Below, piece after piece: positions 43,901-60,400 of a DNA stretch of 64,000 bases. How positions within the stretch are numbered: position 1 is the stretch's first letter; each line of letters starts with the position of its first letter. Origin of the DNA: Archivesica marissinica (Eukaryota > Mollusca > Bivalvia > Venerida > Vesicomyidae); NCBI GenBank assembly GCA_014843695.1, contig CM026401.1:24198597-24262596 (forward strand), read 5' to 3'. The notes beneath the pieces are model-generated. The model ran no database searches, was not told the DNA's origin, and was given only the letters and a program-made list of their open reading frames with translations. The translations under genes were made by a program, and so were the position numbers.

Positions 43901-46900
43901 ATCAATCTGCATTAGCTTACATCAATCTGCATTACCCTACATCAATCTGCATTACCCTACATCAATCTGCAATAGCTTACATCAATCTGCATTACCCTAC
44001 ATCAATCTGCATTAGCTTACATCATTCTGTATTAGCTTACATCAATCTGCATTACCCTACATCATTCTGCATTACCCTACATCAATCTGCATTACCTTAC
44101 ACCGTTCTGTATTAGCTTACATCATTCTGTATTAGCCTACATCAATCTGTATTAGCCTACATCAATCTGCATTAGCTTACATCAATCTGTATTAGCCTAC
44201 ATCAATCTGCATTAGCTTACATCAATATGTTAGCTTACATCAATCTGCATTAGCTTACATCAATCTGTATTAGCCTACATCAATCTGCATTAGCTTACAT
44301 CATTCTGTATTAGCCTACATCATTCTGCATTACCCTACATCAATCTGCATTAGCCTACATCAATCTGTTAGCTTACATCATTCTGTATTAGCCTACATCA
44401 TTCTGCATTACCCTACATCAATCTGCATTAGCCTACATCAACCTGTATTAGCCTACATCAAACTGCATTAGCTTACATCAATCTGCATTAGCTTACATCA
44501 ATCTGTTAGCTTACATCAATCTGTATTAGCCTACATCAATCTGCATTAGCGTACATCAATCTGTATTAGCCTACATCAATCTGCATTAGCTTACATCAAT
44601 CTGCATTAGCTTACATCAATCTGCATTAGCTTACATCAATCTGTATTAGCCTACATCATTCTGCATTACCCTACACCAATCTACATTAGCTTACATCAAT
44701 CTGCATTAGCTTACATCAATCTGCAATAGCTTACATCAATCTGCATTAGCGTACATCAATCTGCATTACCCTACATCAATCTGCATTACCCTACATCAAT
44801 CTGTAGTAGCCTACATCAATCTGCATTAGCTTACATCAATCTGCATTAGCTTACATCAATCTGTTAGCTTACATCAATCTGCATTAGCTTACATCAATCT
44901 GTATTAGCCTACATCAATCTGCATTACCCTACATCAATCTGCAATAGCTTACATCAATCTGCAATAGCTTACATCAATATGTATTAGCCTACATCAATCT
45001 GCATTAGCTTACATCAATCTGTATTAGCCTACATCAATCTGCATTACCCTACATCAATCTGCATTACCCTACATCAATCTGCATTAGCTTACATCAATCT
45101 GTATTAGCCTACATCATTCTGTATTACCCTACATCAATCTGCATTAGTTTACATCAACCTGCATTACCCTACATCAATCTGCAATAGCTTACATCAATCT
45201 ACATTAGCTTACATCATTCTGCATTAGCCTACATCAATCTAAATTAGCCTACATAATTCTGCTTTACCCTACATCAATCTGCATTACCCTACATCAATCT
45301 GCATTACCCTACATCAATCTGTATTACCCTACATCAATCTGCATTAGCTTACATCAATCTGAATTAGCATACATCAATCTGCATTAGCTTACATCAATTT
45401 GCATTACCCTACATCAATCTGCATTAGCTTACATCATTCTGTATTAGCTTACATCATTCTGTATTAGCTTACATCATTCTGTATTAGCCTACATCAATCT
45501 GCATTACAATCTGCATTACCCTACATCATTCTGCATTACCCTACATCAATCTGCATTACCCTACATCAATCTGCAATAGCTTACATCATTCTGTATTAGT
45601 TTACATCATTCTACATTACCCTACATCAATCTGCATTACCCTACATCAATCTGCAATAGCTTACATCAATCTGCATTAGCTTACATCAATCTGCATTACC
45701 CTACATCAATCTGCATTACCCTACATCAATCTGCAATATCTTACATCAATCTGCATTACCCTACATCAATCTGCATTAGCTTACATCATTCTGTATTAGC
45801 TTACATCAATCTGCATTACCCTACATCATTCTGCATTACCCTACATCAATCTGCATTACCTTACATCATTCTGTATTAGCTTACATCATTCTGTATTAGC
45901 CTACATCAATCTGTATTAGCCTACATCAATCTGCATTAGCTTACATCAATCTGTATTAGCCTACATCAATCTGCATTAGCTTACATCAATATGTTAGCTT
46001 ACATCAATCTGCATTAGCTTACATCAATCTGTATTAGCCGACATCAATCTGCATTAGCTTACATCATTCTGTATTAGCCTACATCATTCTGCATTACCCT
46101 ACATCAATCTGCATTAGCCTACATCAATCTGTTAGCTTACATCATTCTGTATTAGCCTACATCATTCTGCATTACCCTACATCAATCTGCATTAGCCTAC
46201 ATCAATCTGCATTAGCCTACATCAATCTGCATTAGCTTACATCAATCTGCATTAGCTTACATCAATCTGCATTAGCTTACATCAATCTGTTAGCTTACAT
46301 CAATCTGCATTAGCTTACATCAATCTGTATTAGCCTACACCAATCTGCATTAGCTTACATCAATCTGTATTAGCCTACATCAATCTGCATTAGCTTACAT
46401 CAATCTGCATTAGCTTACATCAATCTGCATTAGCTTACATCAATCTGTATTAGCCTACATCATTCTGCATTACCCTACACAATCTACATTAGCTTACATC
46501 AATCTGCATTAGCTTACATCAATCTGCAATAGCTTACATCAATCTGCATTAGCTTACATCAATCTGCATTACCCTACATCAATCTGCATTACCCTACATC
46601 AATCTGTATTAGCCTACATCAATCTGCATTAGCTTACATCAATCTGCATTAGCTTACATCAATCTGTTAGCTTACATCAATCTTCATTAGCTTACATCAA
46701 TCTGTATTAGCCTACATCAATCTGCATTAGCTTACATCAATATGTATTAGCCTACATCAATCTGCATGGGCTTACATCAATCTGCATTAGCTTACATCAA
46801 TCTGTATTAGCCTACATCAATATGCAATAGCTTACACCAATCTGTATTAGCCTACATCAATCTGCATTAGCTTACATCAATCTGCATTAGCTTACATCAA

Positions 46901-49900
46901 TCTGTTAGCTTACATCAATCTGCATTAGCTTACATCAATCTGTATTAGCCTACATCAATCTGCATTAGCCTACATCAATCTGCATTGGCTTACATCAATC
47001 TGCATTAGCTTACATCAATCTGTATTAGCCTACATCAATCTGCAATAGCTTACACCAATCTGTATTATCCTACATCAATCTGCAATAGCTTACATCAATC
47101 TGCATTACCCTACATCAATCTGCAATAGCTTACATCAATATGTTAGCTTACATCAATCTGCATTAGCTTACATCAATCTGTATTAGCCTACATCAATCTG
47201 CATTAGCTTACACCATTCTGTATTAGCTTACATCATTCTGTATTAGCCTACATCAATCTGTATTAGCCTACATCAATCTGCATTAGCTTACATCAATCTG
47301 TATTAGCCTACATCAATCTGCATTAGCTTACATCAATATGTTAGCTTACATCAATCTGCATTAGCTTACATCAATCTGTATTAGCCTACATCAATCTGCA
47401 TTAGCTTACATCATTCTGTATTAGCCTACATCATTCTGCATTACCCTACATCAATCTGCATTAGCCTACATCAATCTGTTAGCTTACATCATTCTGTATT
47501 AGCCTACATCATTCTGCATTACCCTACATCAATCTGCATTAGCCTACATCAATCTGTATTAGCCTACATCAAACTGCATTAGCTTACATCAATCTGCATT
47601 AGCTTACATCAATCTGTATTAGCCTACATCAATCTGCATTAGCTTACATCAATCTGCATTAGCTTACATCAATCGGCATTAGCTTACATCAATCTGTATT
47701 AGCCTACATCATTCTGCATTACCCTACAGCAATCTACATTAGCTTACATCAATCTGCATTAGCTTACATCAATCTGCATTACCCTACATCAATATGCATT
47801 ACCCTACATCAATCTGTATTAGCCTACATCAATCTGCATTAGCTTACATCAATCTGCATTAGCTTACATCAATCTGTTAGCTTACATCAATCTGCATTAG
47901 CTTACATCAATCTGTATTAGCCTACATCAATCTGCATTACCCTACATCAATCTGCAATAGCTTACATCAATCTGCAATAGCTTACCTCAATCTGTATTAG
48001 CCTACATCATCTGCATTAGCTTATATCAATCTGTATTAGCCTACATCAATCTGCATTACCCTACATCAATCTGCATTACCCTACATCAATCTGCATTAGC
48101 TTACATCAATCTGTATTAGCCTACATCATTCTGTATTACCCTACATCAATCTGCATTAGTTTACATCAATCTGCATTACCCTACATCAATCTGCAATAGC
48201 TTACATCAATCTACATTAGCTTACATCATTCTGCATTAGCCTACATCAATCTAAATTAGCCTACATAATTCTGCTTTAGCCTACATCATTCTGTATTAGC
48301 TTACATCATTCTGCATTACCCTACATCAATCTGCATTACCCTACATCAATCTGCATTACCCTACATCAATCTGTATTACCCTACATCAATCTGCATTAGC
48401 TTACATCAATCTGCATTAGCATACATCAATCTGCATTAGCTTACATCAATTTGCATTACCCTACATCAATCTGCATTAGCTTACATCATTCTGTATTAGC
48501 TTACATCATTCTGTATTAGCTTACATCATTCTGTATTAGCCTACATCAATCTGCATTACAATCTGCATTACCCTACATCATTCTGCATTACCCTACATCA
48601 ATCTGCATTACCCTACATCAATCTGCAATAGCGTACATCATTCTGTATTAGTTTACATCATTCTACATTACCCTACATCAATCTGCATTACCCTACATCA
48701 ATCTGCAATAGCTTACATCAATCTGCATTAGCTTACATCAATCTGCATTACCCTACATCAATCTGCATTACCCTACATCAATCTGCAATATCTTACATCA
48801 ATCTGCATTACCCTACATCAATCTGCATTAGCTTACATCATTCTGTATTAGCTTACATCAATCTGCATTACCCTACATCATTCTGCATTACCCTACATCA
48901 ATCTGCATTACCTTACATCATTCTGTATTAGCTTACATCATTCTGTATTAGCCTACATCAATCTGTATTAGCCTACATCAATCTGCATTAGCTTACATCA
49001 ATCTGTATTAGCCTACATCAATCTGCATTAGCTTACATCAATATGTTAGCTTACATCAATCTGTATTAGCCGACATCAATCTGCATTAGCTTACATCATT
49101 CTGTATTAGCCTACATCATTCTGCATTACCCTACATCAATCTGCATTAGCCTACATCAATCTGTTAGCTTACATCATTCTGTATTAGCCTACATCATTCT
49201 GCATTACCCTACATCAATCTGCATTAGCCTACATCAATCTGTATTAGCCTACATCAATCTGCATTAGCTTACATCAGTCTGCATTAGCTTACATCAATCT
49301 GTTAGCTTACATCAATCTGCATTAGCTTACATCAATCTGTATTAGCCTACACCAATCTGCATTAGCTTACATCAATCTGTATTAGCCTACATCAATCTGC
49401 ATTAGCTTACATCAATCTGCATTAGCTTACATCAATCTGCATTAGCTTACATCAATCTGTATTAGCCTACATCATTCTGCATTACCCTACACAATCTACA
49501 TTAGCTTACATCAATCTGCATTAGCTTACATCAATCTGCAATAGCTTACATCAATCTGCATTAGCTTACATCAATCTGCATTACCCTACATCAATCTGCA
49601 TTACCCTACATCAATCTGTATTAGCCTACATCAATCTGCATTAGCTTACATCAATCTGCATTAGCTTACATCAATCTGTTAGCTTACATCAATCTGCATT
49701 AGCTTACATCAATCTGTATTAGCCTACATCAATCTGCATTAGCTTACATCAATCTGCATTAGCCTACATCAATCTGCATGGGCTTACATCAATCTGCATT
49801 AGCTTACATCAATCTGTATTAGCCTACATCAATCTGCAATAGCTTACACCAATCTGTATTAGCCTACATCAATCTGCATTAGCTTACATCAGTCTGCATT

Positions 49901-51456
49901 AGCTTACATCAATCTGTTAGCTTACATCAATCTGCATTAGCTTACATCAATCTGTATTAGCCTACATCAATCTGCATTAGCCTACATCAATCTGCATTGG
50001 CTTACATCAATCTGCATTAGCTTACATCAATCTGTATTAGCCTACATCAATCTGCAATAGCGTACATCAATCTGCATTACCCTACATCAATATGCAATAG
50101 CATACATCAATCTGTATTAGCCTACATCAATCTGCATTAGCTTACATCAATCTGTATTAGCCTACATCAATCTGCATTACCCTACATCAATCTGCATTAC
50201 CCTACATCAAACTGCATTAGCTTACATCAATCTGTATTAGCCTACATCAATATGCAATAGCTTACATCAATCTGTATTACCCTACATCAATCTGCAATAG
50301 CTTACATCAATCTGCATTACCCTACATCAATCTGCAATAGCTTACATCAATCTGTATTACACTACATCAATCTGCAATAGCGTACATCAATCTGTATTAG
50401 CCTACATCAATCTGCATTAGCTTACATCAATCTGTATTAGCCTACATCAATCTGCATTACCCTACATCAATCTGCATTACCCTACATCAATCTGCATTAG
50501 CTTACATCAATCTGTATTAGCCTACATCATTCTGTATTAGCATACATCAATCTGCATTACCCTACATCAATCTGCATTAGTTTACATCAATCTGCATTAC
50601 CCTACATCAATCTGCAATAGCTTACATCAATCTGTATTACCCTACATCAACTGCATTCCCCTACATCAATCTGCATTAGCCTACATCAATCTGCATTATC
50701 CTACATCAATCTGCATTACCCTACATCAATCTGCATTAGCTTACATCAATCTGTATTAGCTGATATCAATCTGCATTAGCTTACATCAATCTGTATTAGC
50801 CTACATCAATCTGCATTAGCTTACATCAATCTGCATTACCCTACACCAATCTACATTAGCTTTCATCAATCTGCATTACAATCTGCATTAACCTACATCA
50901 ATCTGCATTACCCTACACCAATCTACATTAGCTTACATCAATCTGTATTACAATCTGCATTACCCTACATCAACCTGCATTACCCTACATCAATCTGCAT
51001 TAGCTTACATCAATCTGCATTAGCTTACATCAATCTGCATTAGCTTACATCAATCTGCATTAGCTTACATCAATCTGCATTAGCTTACATCAATCTGCAT
51101 TAGCCTACATCAATCTGCATTAGCTTACATCAATCTGTATTAGCCTACATCAATCTGCATTAGCGTACATCAATCTGCATTAGCTTACATCAATCTGCAT
51201 TAGCTTACATCATTCTGCATTGCCCTACACAATCTACATTAGCCTACATCATTCTGCATTCTGCATTAGCCTACATCATTCTGCATTAGCCTACATCATT
51301 CTGCATTAGCAGACATCATTCTGCATTAACCTACATCAATCTGCATTACCCTACATCAATCTACATTAGCTTACATCATTCTGCATTAGCCTACATCAAT
51401 CTAAATTAGCCTACATAATTCTGCTTTAGCCTACATCATTCTGTATTAGCTTACAT
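37921..51456. repeat. 20-bp satellite (array E), about 675 copies
   Basis: Unit CATTCTGCATTACCCTACAT with common variants AATCTG, TTAGCCTA, TTAGCTTA and TGTATT. Strict 20-bp spacing is broken by occasional short units (CAATCTGTTAGCTTA) and a joined CATTACAATCTGCATTACC form. A marker TAATTCTGCTTTA recurs near 38162, 40579, 43450, 45254, 48266 and 51417, showing repeated kilobase-scale duplication. The plus strand is poor in G. No coding frame is conserved. It continues without a break into array F. Confidence 0.97.
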
Positions 51457-54400
51457 CATTCTACATTACCATGCATACCCTACACCATTCTACATTATCC
51501 TGCATACCCTACATCATTCTACATTACCCTGCATACCCTACACCATTCTACATTACCCTGCATACCCTACATCATTCTACATTACCCTGTATCATTCTAC
51601 ATTACCCTGCATACCCTACATCATTCTACATTACCATGCATACCCTACATCATTCTACATTACCATGCATACCCTACATCATTCTGCATTACCATGCATA
51701 CCCTACATCATTCTACATTACCCTGCATACCGTACATCATTCTACATTACCATGCATACCCTACATCATTCTACATTACCATGCATACCCTACATCATTC
51801 TACATTACCCTGCATACCCTACACCATTCTACATTACCCTGCATACCCTACATCATTCTACATTACCCTGCATACCCTACATCATTCTACATTACCCTGC
51901 ATACCCTGTATCATTCTACATTACCCTGCATACCCTACATCATTCTACATTACCATGCATACCCTACATCATTCTACATTACCATGCATACCCTACACCA
52001 TTCTACATTACCCTGTATACCCTACATCATTCTACATTACCCTGCATACCCTACATCATTCTACATTACCATGCATACACTACATAATTCTGCATTACCC
52101 TGCATACCGTACACCATTCTACATTACCCTGCATACCCTACATCATTCTACATTACCCTGCATACCCTGCATCATTCTACATTACCATGCATACCCTACA
52201 TCATTCTGCATACCCTGCATCATTCTACATTACCATGCATACCCTGCATCATTCTACATTACCCTGTATACCCTACATCATTCTACATTACCCTGCATAC
52301 CCTACATCATTCTACATTACCCTGCATACCCTACATCATTCTACATTACCATGCATACCCTACATCATTCTACATTACCCTGCATACCCTACATCATTCT
52401 ACATTACCCTGTATACCTACATCATTCTACATTACCATGCATACCCTACATCATTCTACATTACCCTGCATACCCTACATCATTCTACATTACCATGCAT
52501 ACCCTACATCATTCTACATTACCCTGCATACCCTACATCATTCTACATTACCCTGCATACCCTACATAATTCTACATTACCCTGCATACCCTACATCATT
52601 CTACATTACCATGCATACCCTACATCATTCTACATTACCCTGCATACCCTACATCATTCTACATTACCCTGTATACCTGCATCATTCTACATTACCCTGC
52701 ATACCCTACACCATTCTACATTATCCCGCATACCCTGCATCATTCTACACTACCCTGCATACCCTGCATCATTCTACATTACCCTGTATACCCTACATCA
52801 TTCTACATTACCCTGCATACCCTACATCATTCTACATTACCCTGCATACCCTACATCATTCTACATTACCATGCATACCCTACATCATTCTACATTACCC
52901 TGCATACCCTACACCATTCTACATTACCCTGCATACCCTACATCATTCTACATTACCCTGCATAGCCTACATCATTCTACATTACCATGCATACCCTGCA
53001 TCATTCTACATTACCCTGCATACCCTGCATCATTCTACATTACCCTGCATACCCTACATCATTCTACATTACCCTGCATACCCTACATCATTCTACATTA
53101 CCCTGTATACCCTACATCATTCTACATTACCCTGCATACCCTACATCATTCTACATTACCCTGCATACCCTACATCATTCTACATTACCCTGCACATACC
53201 CTACATCATTCTACATTACCCTGATACCCTACATCATTCTACATTACCCTGCATACCCTACATCATTCTACATTACCTCATACCCTACATCATTCTACAT
53301 TACCCTGCATACCCTACATCATTCTATATTACCATGCATACCCTACATCATTCTACATTACCCTGCATACCCTGCATCATTCTACATTACCCTGTATACC
53401 CTACATCATTCTACATTATCCTGCATACCCTACATCATTCTACATTACCCTGCATACCCTACATCATTCTACATTACCCTGCCCACCCTACATCATTCTA
53501 CATTACCATGCATACCCTACATCATTCTACATTACCCTGCATATCCTACATCATTCTACCTTACCCTGCATACCCTACATCATTCTACATTACCATGCAT
53601 ACCCTACATCATTCTACATTACCCTGCATACCCTACATCATTCTACATTACCCTGCATATCCTGCATCATTCTACATTACCCTGTATACCCTACATCATT
53701 CTACATTATCCTGCATACCCTACATCATTCTACATTACCCTGCCCACCCTACATCATTCTACATTACCCTGCCCACCCTACATCATTCTACATTACCATG
53801 CATACCCTACATCATTCTACATTACCCTGCATACCCTACATCATTCTACATTACCATGCATACCCTACATCATTCTACATTACCCTGTATACCCTACATC
53901 ATTCTACATTATCCTGCATACCCTACATCATTCTACATTACCCTGCATACCCTACACCATTCTGCATTACCCTACACCAGTCTACATTACCCTGCCCACC
54001 CTACATCATTCTACATTACCCTGCATACCCTACATCATTGTGCATTACTCTGCATACCCTACATCATTCTGCATTACCCTGCATACCCTGCATCATTCTA
54101 CATTACCCTGTATACCCTACACCATTCTACATTACCCTGCATACCCTACATCATTCTACATTACCCTGTATACCCTACATCATTCTACATTACCCTACAC
54201 CATTCTACATTACCATGCATACCCTACATCATTCTACATTACCCTGCCCACCCTACATCATTGTGCATTACCCTGCATACCCTACATCATTCTGCATTAC
54301 TCTGCATACCCTACATAATTCTGCATTATCCTGCATACCCTACATCATTCTACATTACCCTGCCCACCCTACACCATTCTGCATTACCCTACACCAGTCT

Positions 54401-57400
54401 ACATTACCCTGCCCACCCTACATCATTCTACATTACCCTGCATACCCTACATCATTGTGCATTACTCTGCATACCCTACATCATTCTGCATTACCCTGCA
54501 TACCCTGCATCATTCTACATTACCCTGCATACCCTACATCATTCTACATTACCCTGCATACCCTACATCATTCTACATTACCCTGTATGCCCTACATCAT
54601 TCTACATTACCCTACACCATTCTACATTACCATGCATACCCTACATCATTCTACATTACCCTGCCCACCCTACATCATTGTGCATTACCCTGCATACCCT
54701 GCATCATTCTACATTACCCTGCATACCCTACATCATTCTACATTACCATGCATACCCTGCATCATTCTACATTACCCTGCATACCCTGCATCATTCTACA
54801 TTACTCTGCATACCCTACATAATTCTGCATTATCCTGCCCACCCTACATCATTGTGCATTACCCTGCATACCCTGCATCATTCTACATTACCCTGCATAC
54901 CCTACATCATTCTACATTACCATGCATACCCTGCATCATTCTACATTACCCTGCATACCCTGCATCATTCTACATTACTCTGCATACCCTACATAATTCT
55001 GCATTATCCTGCATACCCTACATCATTCTACATTACCCTGCATACCCTGCATCATTCTACATTACCCTGCATACCCTACATCATTCTACATTACCATGCA
55101 TACCCTACATCATTCTACATTACCCTGCATACCCTACATCATTCTACATTACTCTGCATACCCTACATCATTCTACATTATCCTGCATACCCTGCATCAT
55201 TCTACATTACCCTGCATACCCTGCATCATTCTACATTACCCTGCATACCCTACATCATTCTACATTACCCTGCATACCCTACATCATTCTACATTACCTT
55301 GCATACCCTACATCATTCTACATTACCATGCATACCCTACATCATTCTACATTACCCTGCATACCCTACACCATTCTACATTACCCTGCATACCCTACAC
55401 CATTCTACATTACCATGCATACCCTACATCATTCTACATTACCCTGCATACCCTACACCATTCTACATTACCATGCATACCCTACACCATTCTACATTAT
55501 CCTGCATACCCTGCATCATTCTACACTACCATGCATACCCTACATCATTCTACATTACCCTGCATACCCTACACCATTCTACATTACACTGTATACCCTA
55601 CATCATTCTACATTACCCTGCATACCCTACACCATTCTACATTACCATGCATACCCTACATCATTCTACATTACCCTGCATACCCTACACCATTCTACAT
55701 TACCCTGCATACCCTACATCATTCTACATTACCCTGCATACCCTACACCATTCTACATTACCCTGCATACCCTACACCATTCTACATTACCATGCATACC
55801 CTACATCATTCTACATTACCCTGCATACCCTACACCATTCTACATTACCATGCATACCCTACATCATTCTACATTACCCTGCATACCCTGCATCATTCTA
55901 CATTACCCTGCATACCCTGCATCATTCTACATTACCCTGTATACCCTACATCATTCTACATTACCCTGCATACCCTACATCATTCTACATTACCATGCAT
56001 ACTCTACATCATTCTACATTACCCTGCATACCCTACATCATTCTACATTACCCTGCATACCCTACACCATTCTACATTACCATGCATACCCTACATCATT
56101 CTACATTACCCTGCATACCCTACATCATTCTACATTACCCTGCATACCCTACCTCATTCTACATTACCCTGCATACCCTGTATCATTCTACATTACCCTG
56201 CATACCCTACATCATTCTACATTACCCTGCATACCCTACACCATTCTACATTACCCTGCATACCCTACATCATTCTACATTACCCTGCATACCCTACATC
56301 ATTCTACATTACCATGCATACCCTACATCATTCTACATTACCCTGTATACCCTACACCATTCTACATTACCCTGTATACCCTACATCATTCTACATTACC
56401 CTGCATACCCTACACCATTCTACATTACCATGCATACCCTACATCATTCTACATTACCCTGCATACCCTACATCATTATACATTACCCTGCATACCCTAC
56501 ATCATTCTACATTACCCTGCATACCCTACATCATTCTGCATTACCCTGCATACCCTGCATCATTCTACATTACCCTGTATACCCTACACCATTCTACATT
56601 ACCCTGCATACCCTACATCATTCTACATTACCCTGTATGCCCTACATCATTCTACATTACCCTACACCATTCTACATTACAATGCATACCCTACATCATT
56701 CTACATTACCCTGCCCACCCTACATCATTGTGCATTACCCTGCATACCCTGCATCATTCTACATTACCCTGCATACCCTACATCATTCTACATTACCATG
56801 CATACCCTGCATCATTCTACATTACCCTGCATACCCTGCATCATTCTACATTACTCTGCATACCCTACATAATTCTGCATTATCCTGCCCACCCTACATC
56901 ATTGTGCATTACCCTGCATACCCTGCATCATTCTACATTACCCTGCATACCCTACATCATTCTACATTACCATGCATACCCTGCATCATTCTACATTACC
57001 CTGCATACCCTGCATCATTCTACATTACTCTGCATACCCTACATAATTCTGCATTATCCTGCCCACCCTACATCATTGTGCATTACCCTGCATACCCTGC
57101 ATCATTCTACATTACCCTGCATACCCTACATCATTCTACATTACCCTGCATACCCTACATCATTCTACATTACCCTGCATACCCTACATCATTCTACATT
57201 ACTCTGCATACCCTACATCCATTCTACATTATCCTGCATACCCTGCATCATTCTACACTCCCTGCATACCCTGTATCATTCTACATTACCCTGTATACCC
57301 TACATCATTCTACATTACCCTGCATACCCTACATCATTCTACATTACCTTGCATACCCTACATTATTCTACATTACCATGCATACCCTACATCATTCTAC

Positions 57401-60400
57401 ATTACCCTGCATACCCTACACCATTCTACATTACCCTGCATACCCTACACATTCTACATTACCATGCATACCCTACATCATTCTACATTACCCTGCATAC
57501 CCTACACCATTCTACATTACCATGCATACCCTACACCATTCTACATTATCCTGCATACCCTGCATCATTCTACACTACCATGCATACCCTACATCATTCT
57601 ACATTACCCTGCATACCCTACACCATTCTACATTACACTGTATACCCTACATCATTCTACATTACCCTGCATACCCTACATCATTCTACATTACCCTGCA
57701 TACCCTACATCATTCTACATTACCCTGCATACCCTACACCATACATTACCCTGCACCCTACATTTTTTCATGCATACCCTGCATCATTCTACATTACTCT
57801 GCATACCCTACATAATTCTGCATTATCCTGCTACCCTACATCATTCTACATTACCTGCTACCCTACACATTCTCATTACCCTACACATTCTACATTACCC
57901 TGCTACCCTACATCATTCTACATTACCCTGCATACCCTACATCATTCTACATTACTCTGCATACCCTACATCATTCTACATTACCCTGCATACCCTGCAT
58001 CATTCTACATTACCCTGCATACCCTACATCATTCTACATTACCCTGCATACCCTACATCATTCTACATTACCCTGATACCCTACATCATTCTACATTACC
58101 CTACATCATTCTACATTACCATGCATACCCTACATCATTCTACATTACCCTGCATACCCTACACCATTCTACATTACCCTGCATACCCTACATCATTCTA
58201 CATTACCATGCATACCCTACATCATTCTACATTACCCTGCATACCCTACACCATTCTACATTACCATGCATACCCTACACCATTCTACATTATCCTGCAT
58301 ACCCTGCATCATTCTACACTACCATGCATACCCTACATCATTCTACATTACCCTGCATACCCTACACCATTCTACATTACACTGTATACCCTACATCATT
58401 CTACATTACCCTGCATACCCTACATCATTCTACATTACACTGTATACCCTACATCATTCTACATTACCCTGCATACCCTACACCAGTACATTACCCTGCC
58501 CACCCTACATCATTGTGCATTACCCTGCATACCCTACATCATTCTGCATTACTCTGCATACCCTACATAATTCTGCATTATCCTGCTTACCCTACATCAT
58601 TCTACATTACCCTGCCCACCCTACACCATTCTGCATTACCCTACACCAGTCTACATTACCCTGCCCACCCTACATCATTCTACATTACCCTGCATACCCT
58701 ACATCATTGTGCATTACTCTGCATACCCTACATCATTCTGCATTACCCTGCATACCATGCATCATTCTACATTACCCTGTATACCCTACACCATTCTACA
58801 TTACCCTGCATACCCTACATCATTCTACATTACCCTGTATACCCTACACCATTCTACATTACCCTGCATACCCTACATCATTCTACATTACCCTGTATAC
58901 CCTACATCATTCTACATTACCCTACACCATTCTACATTACCATGCATACCCTACATCATTCTACATTACCCTGCCCACCCTACATCATTGTGCATTACCC
59001 TGCATACCCTACATCATTCTGCATTACTCTGCATACCCTACATAATTCTGCATTATCCTGCATACCCTACATCATTCTACATTACCCTGCCCACCCTACA
59101 CCATTCTGCATTACCCTACACCAGTCTACATTACCCTGCCCACCCTACATCATTCTACATTACCCTGTATACCCTACATCATTGTGCATTACTCTGCATA
59201 CCCTACATCATTCTGCATTACCCTGCATACCCTGCATCATTCTACATTACCCTGTATACCCTACATCATTCTACATTACCCTGCATACCCTACATCATTC
59301 TACATTACCCTGTATGCCCTACATCATTCTACATTACCCTACACCATTCTACATTACCATGCATACCCTACATCATTCTACATTACCCTGCCCACCCTAC
59401 ATCATTGTGCATTACCCTGCATACCCTGCATCATTCTACATTACCCTGCATACCCTACATCATTCTACATTACCATGCATACCCTGCATCATTCTACATT
59501 ACCCTGCATACCCTGCATCATTCTACATTACTCTGCATACCCTACATAATTCTGCATTATCCTGCCCACCCTACATCATTGTGCATTACCCTGCATACCC
59601 TGCATCATTCTACATTACCCTGCATACCCTACATCATTCTACATTACCATGCATACCCTGCATCATTCTACATTACCCTGCATACCCTGCATCATTCTAC
59701 ATTACTCTGCATACCCTACATAATTCTGCATTATCCTGCCCACCCTACATCATTGTGCATTACCCTGCATACCCTGCATCATTCTACATTACCCTGCATA
59801 CCCTACATCATTCTACATTACCATGCATACCCTGCATCATTCTACATTACCCTGCATACCCTGCATCATTCTACATTACTCTGCATACCCTACATAATTC
59901 TGCATTATCCTGCATACCCTACATCATTCTACATTACCATGCATACCCTACATCATTCTACATTACCCTGCATACCCTACATCATTCTACATTACCCTGC
60001 ATACCCTACACCATTCTACATTACCATGCATACCCTACATCATTCTACATTACTCTGCATACCCTACACCATTCTACATTATCCTGCATACCCTGCATCA
60101 TTCTACACTACCCTGCATACCCTGTATCATTCTACATTACCCTGCATACCCTACATCATTCTACATTACCCTGCATACCCTACATCATTCTACATTACCT
60201 TGCATACCCTACATCATTCTACATTACCATGCATACCCTACATCATTCTACATTACCATGCATACCCTACATCATTCTACATTACCCTGCATACCCTACA
60301 CCATTCTACATTACACTGTATACCCTACATCATTCTACATTACCCTGCATACCCTACATCATTCTACATTACCCTGCATACCCTACATCATTCTACATTA

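Noticed and set aside
38000..51400. Possible CRISPR-like array, because short repeats are regularly spaced
   Set aside because: The repeats are directly tandem with no unique spacers, there are no cas genes, and the DNA is eukaryotic.
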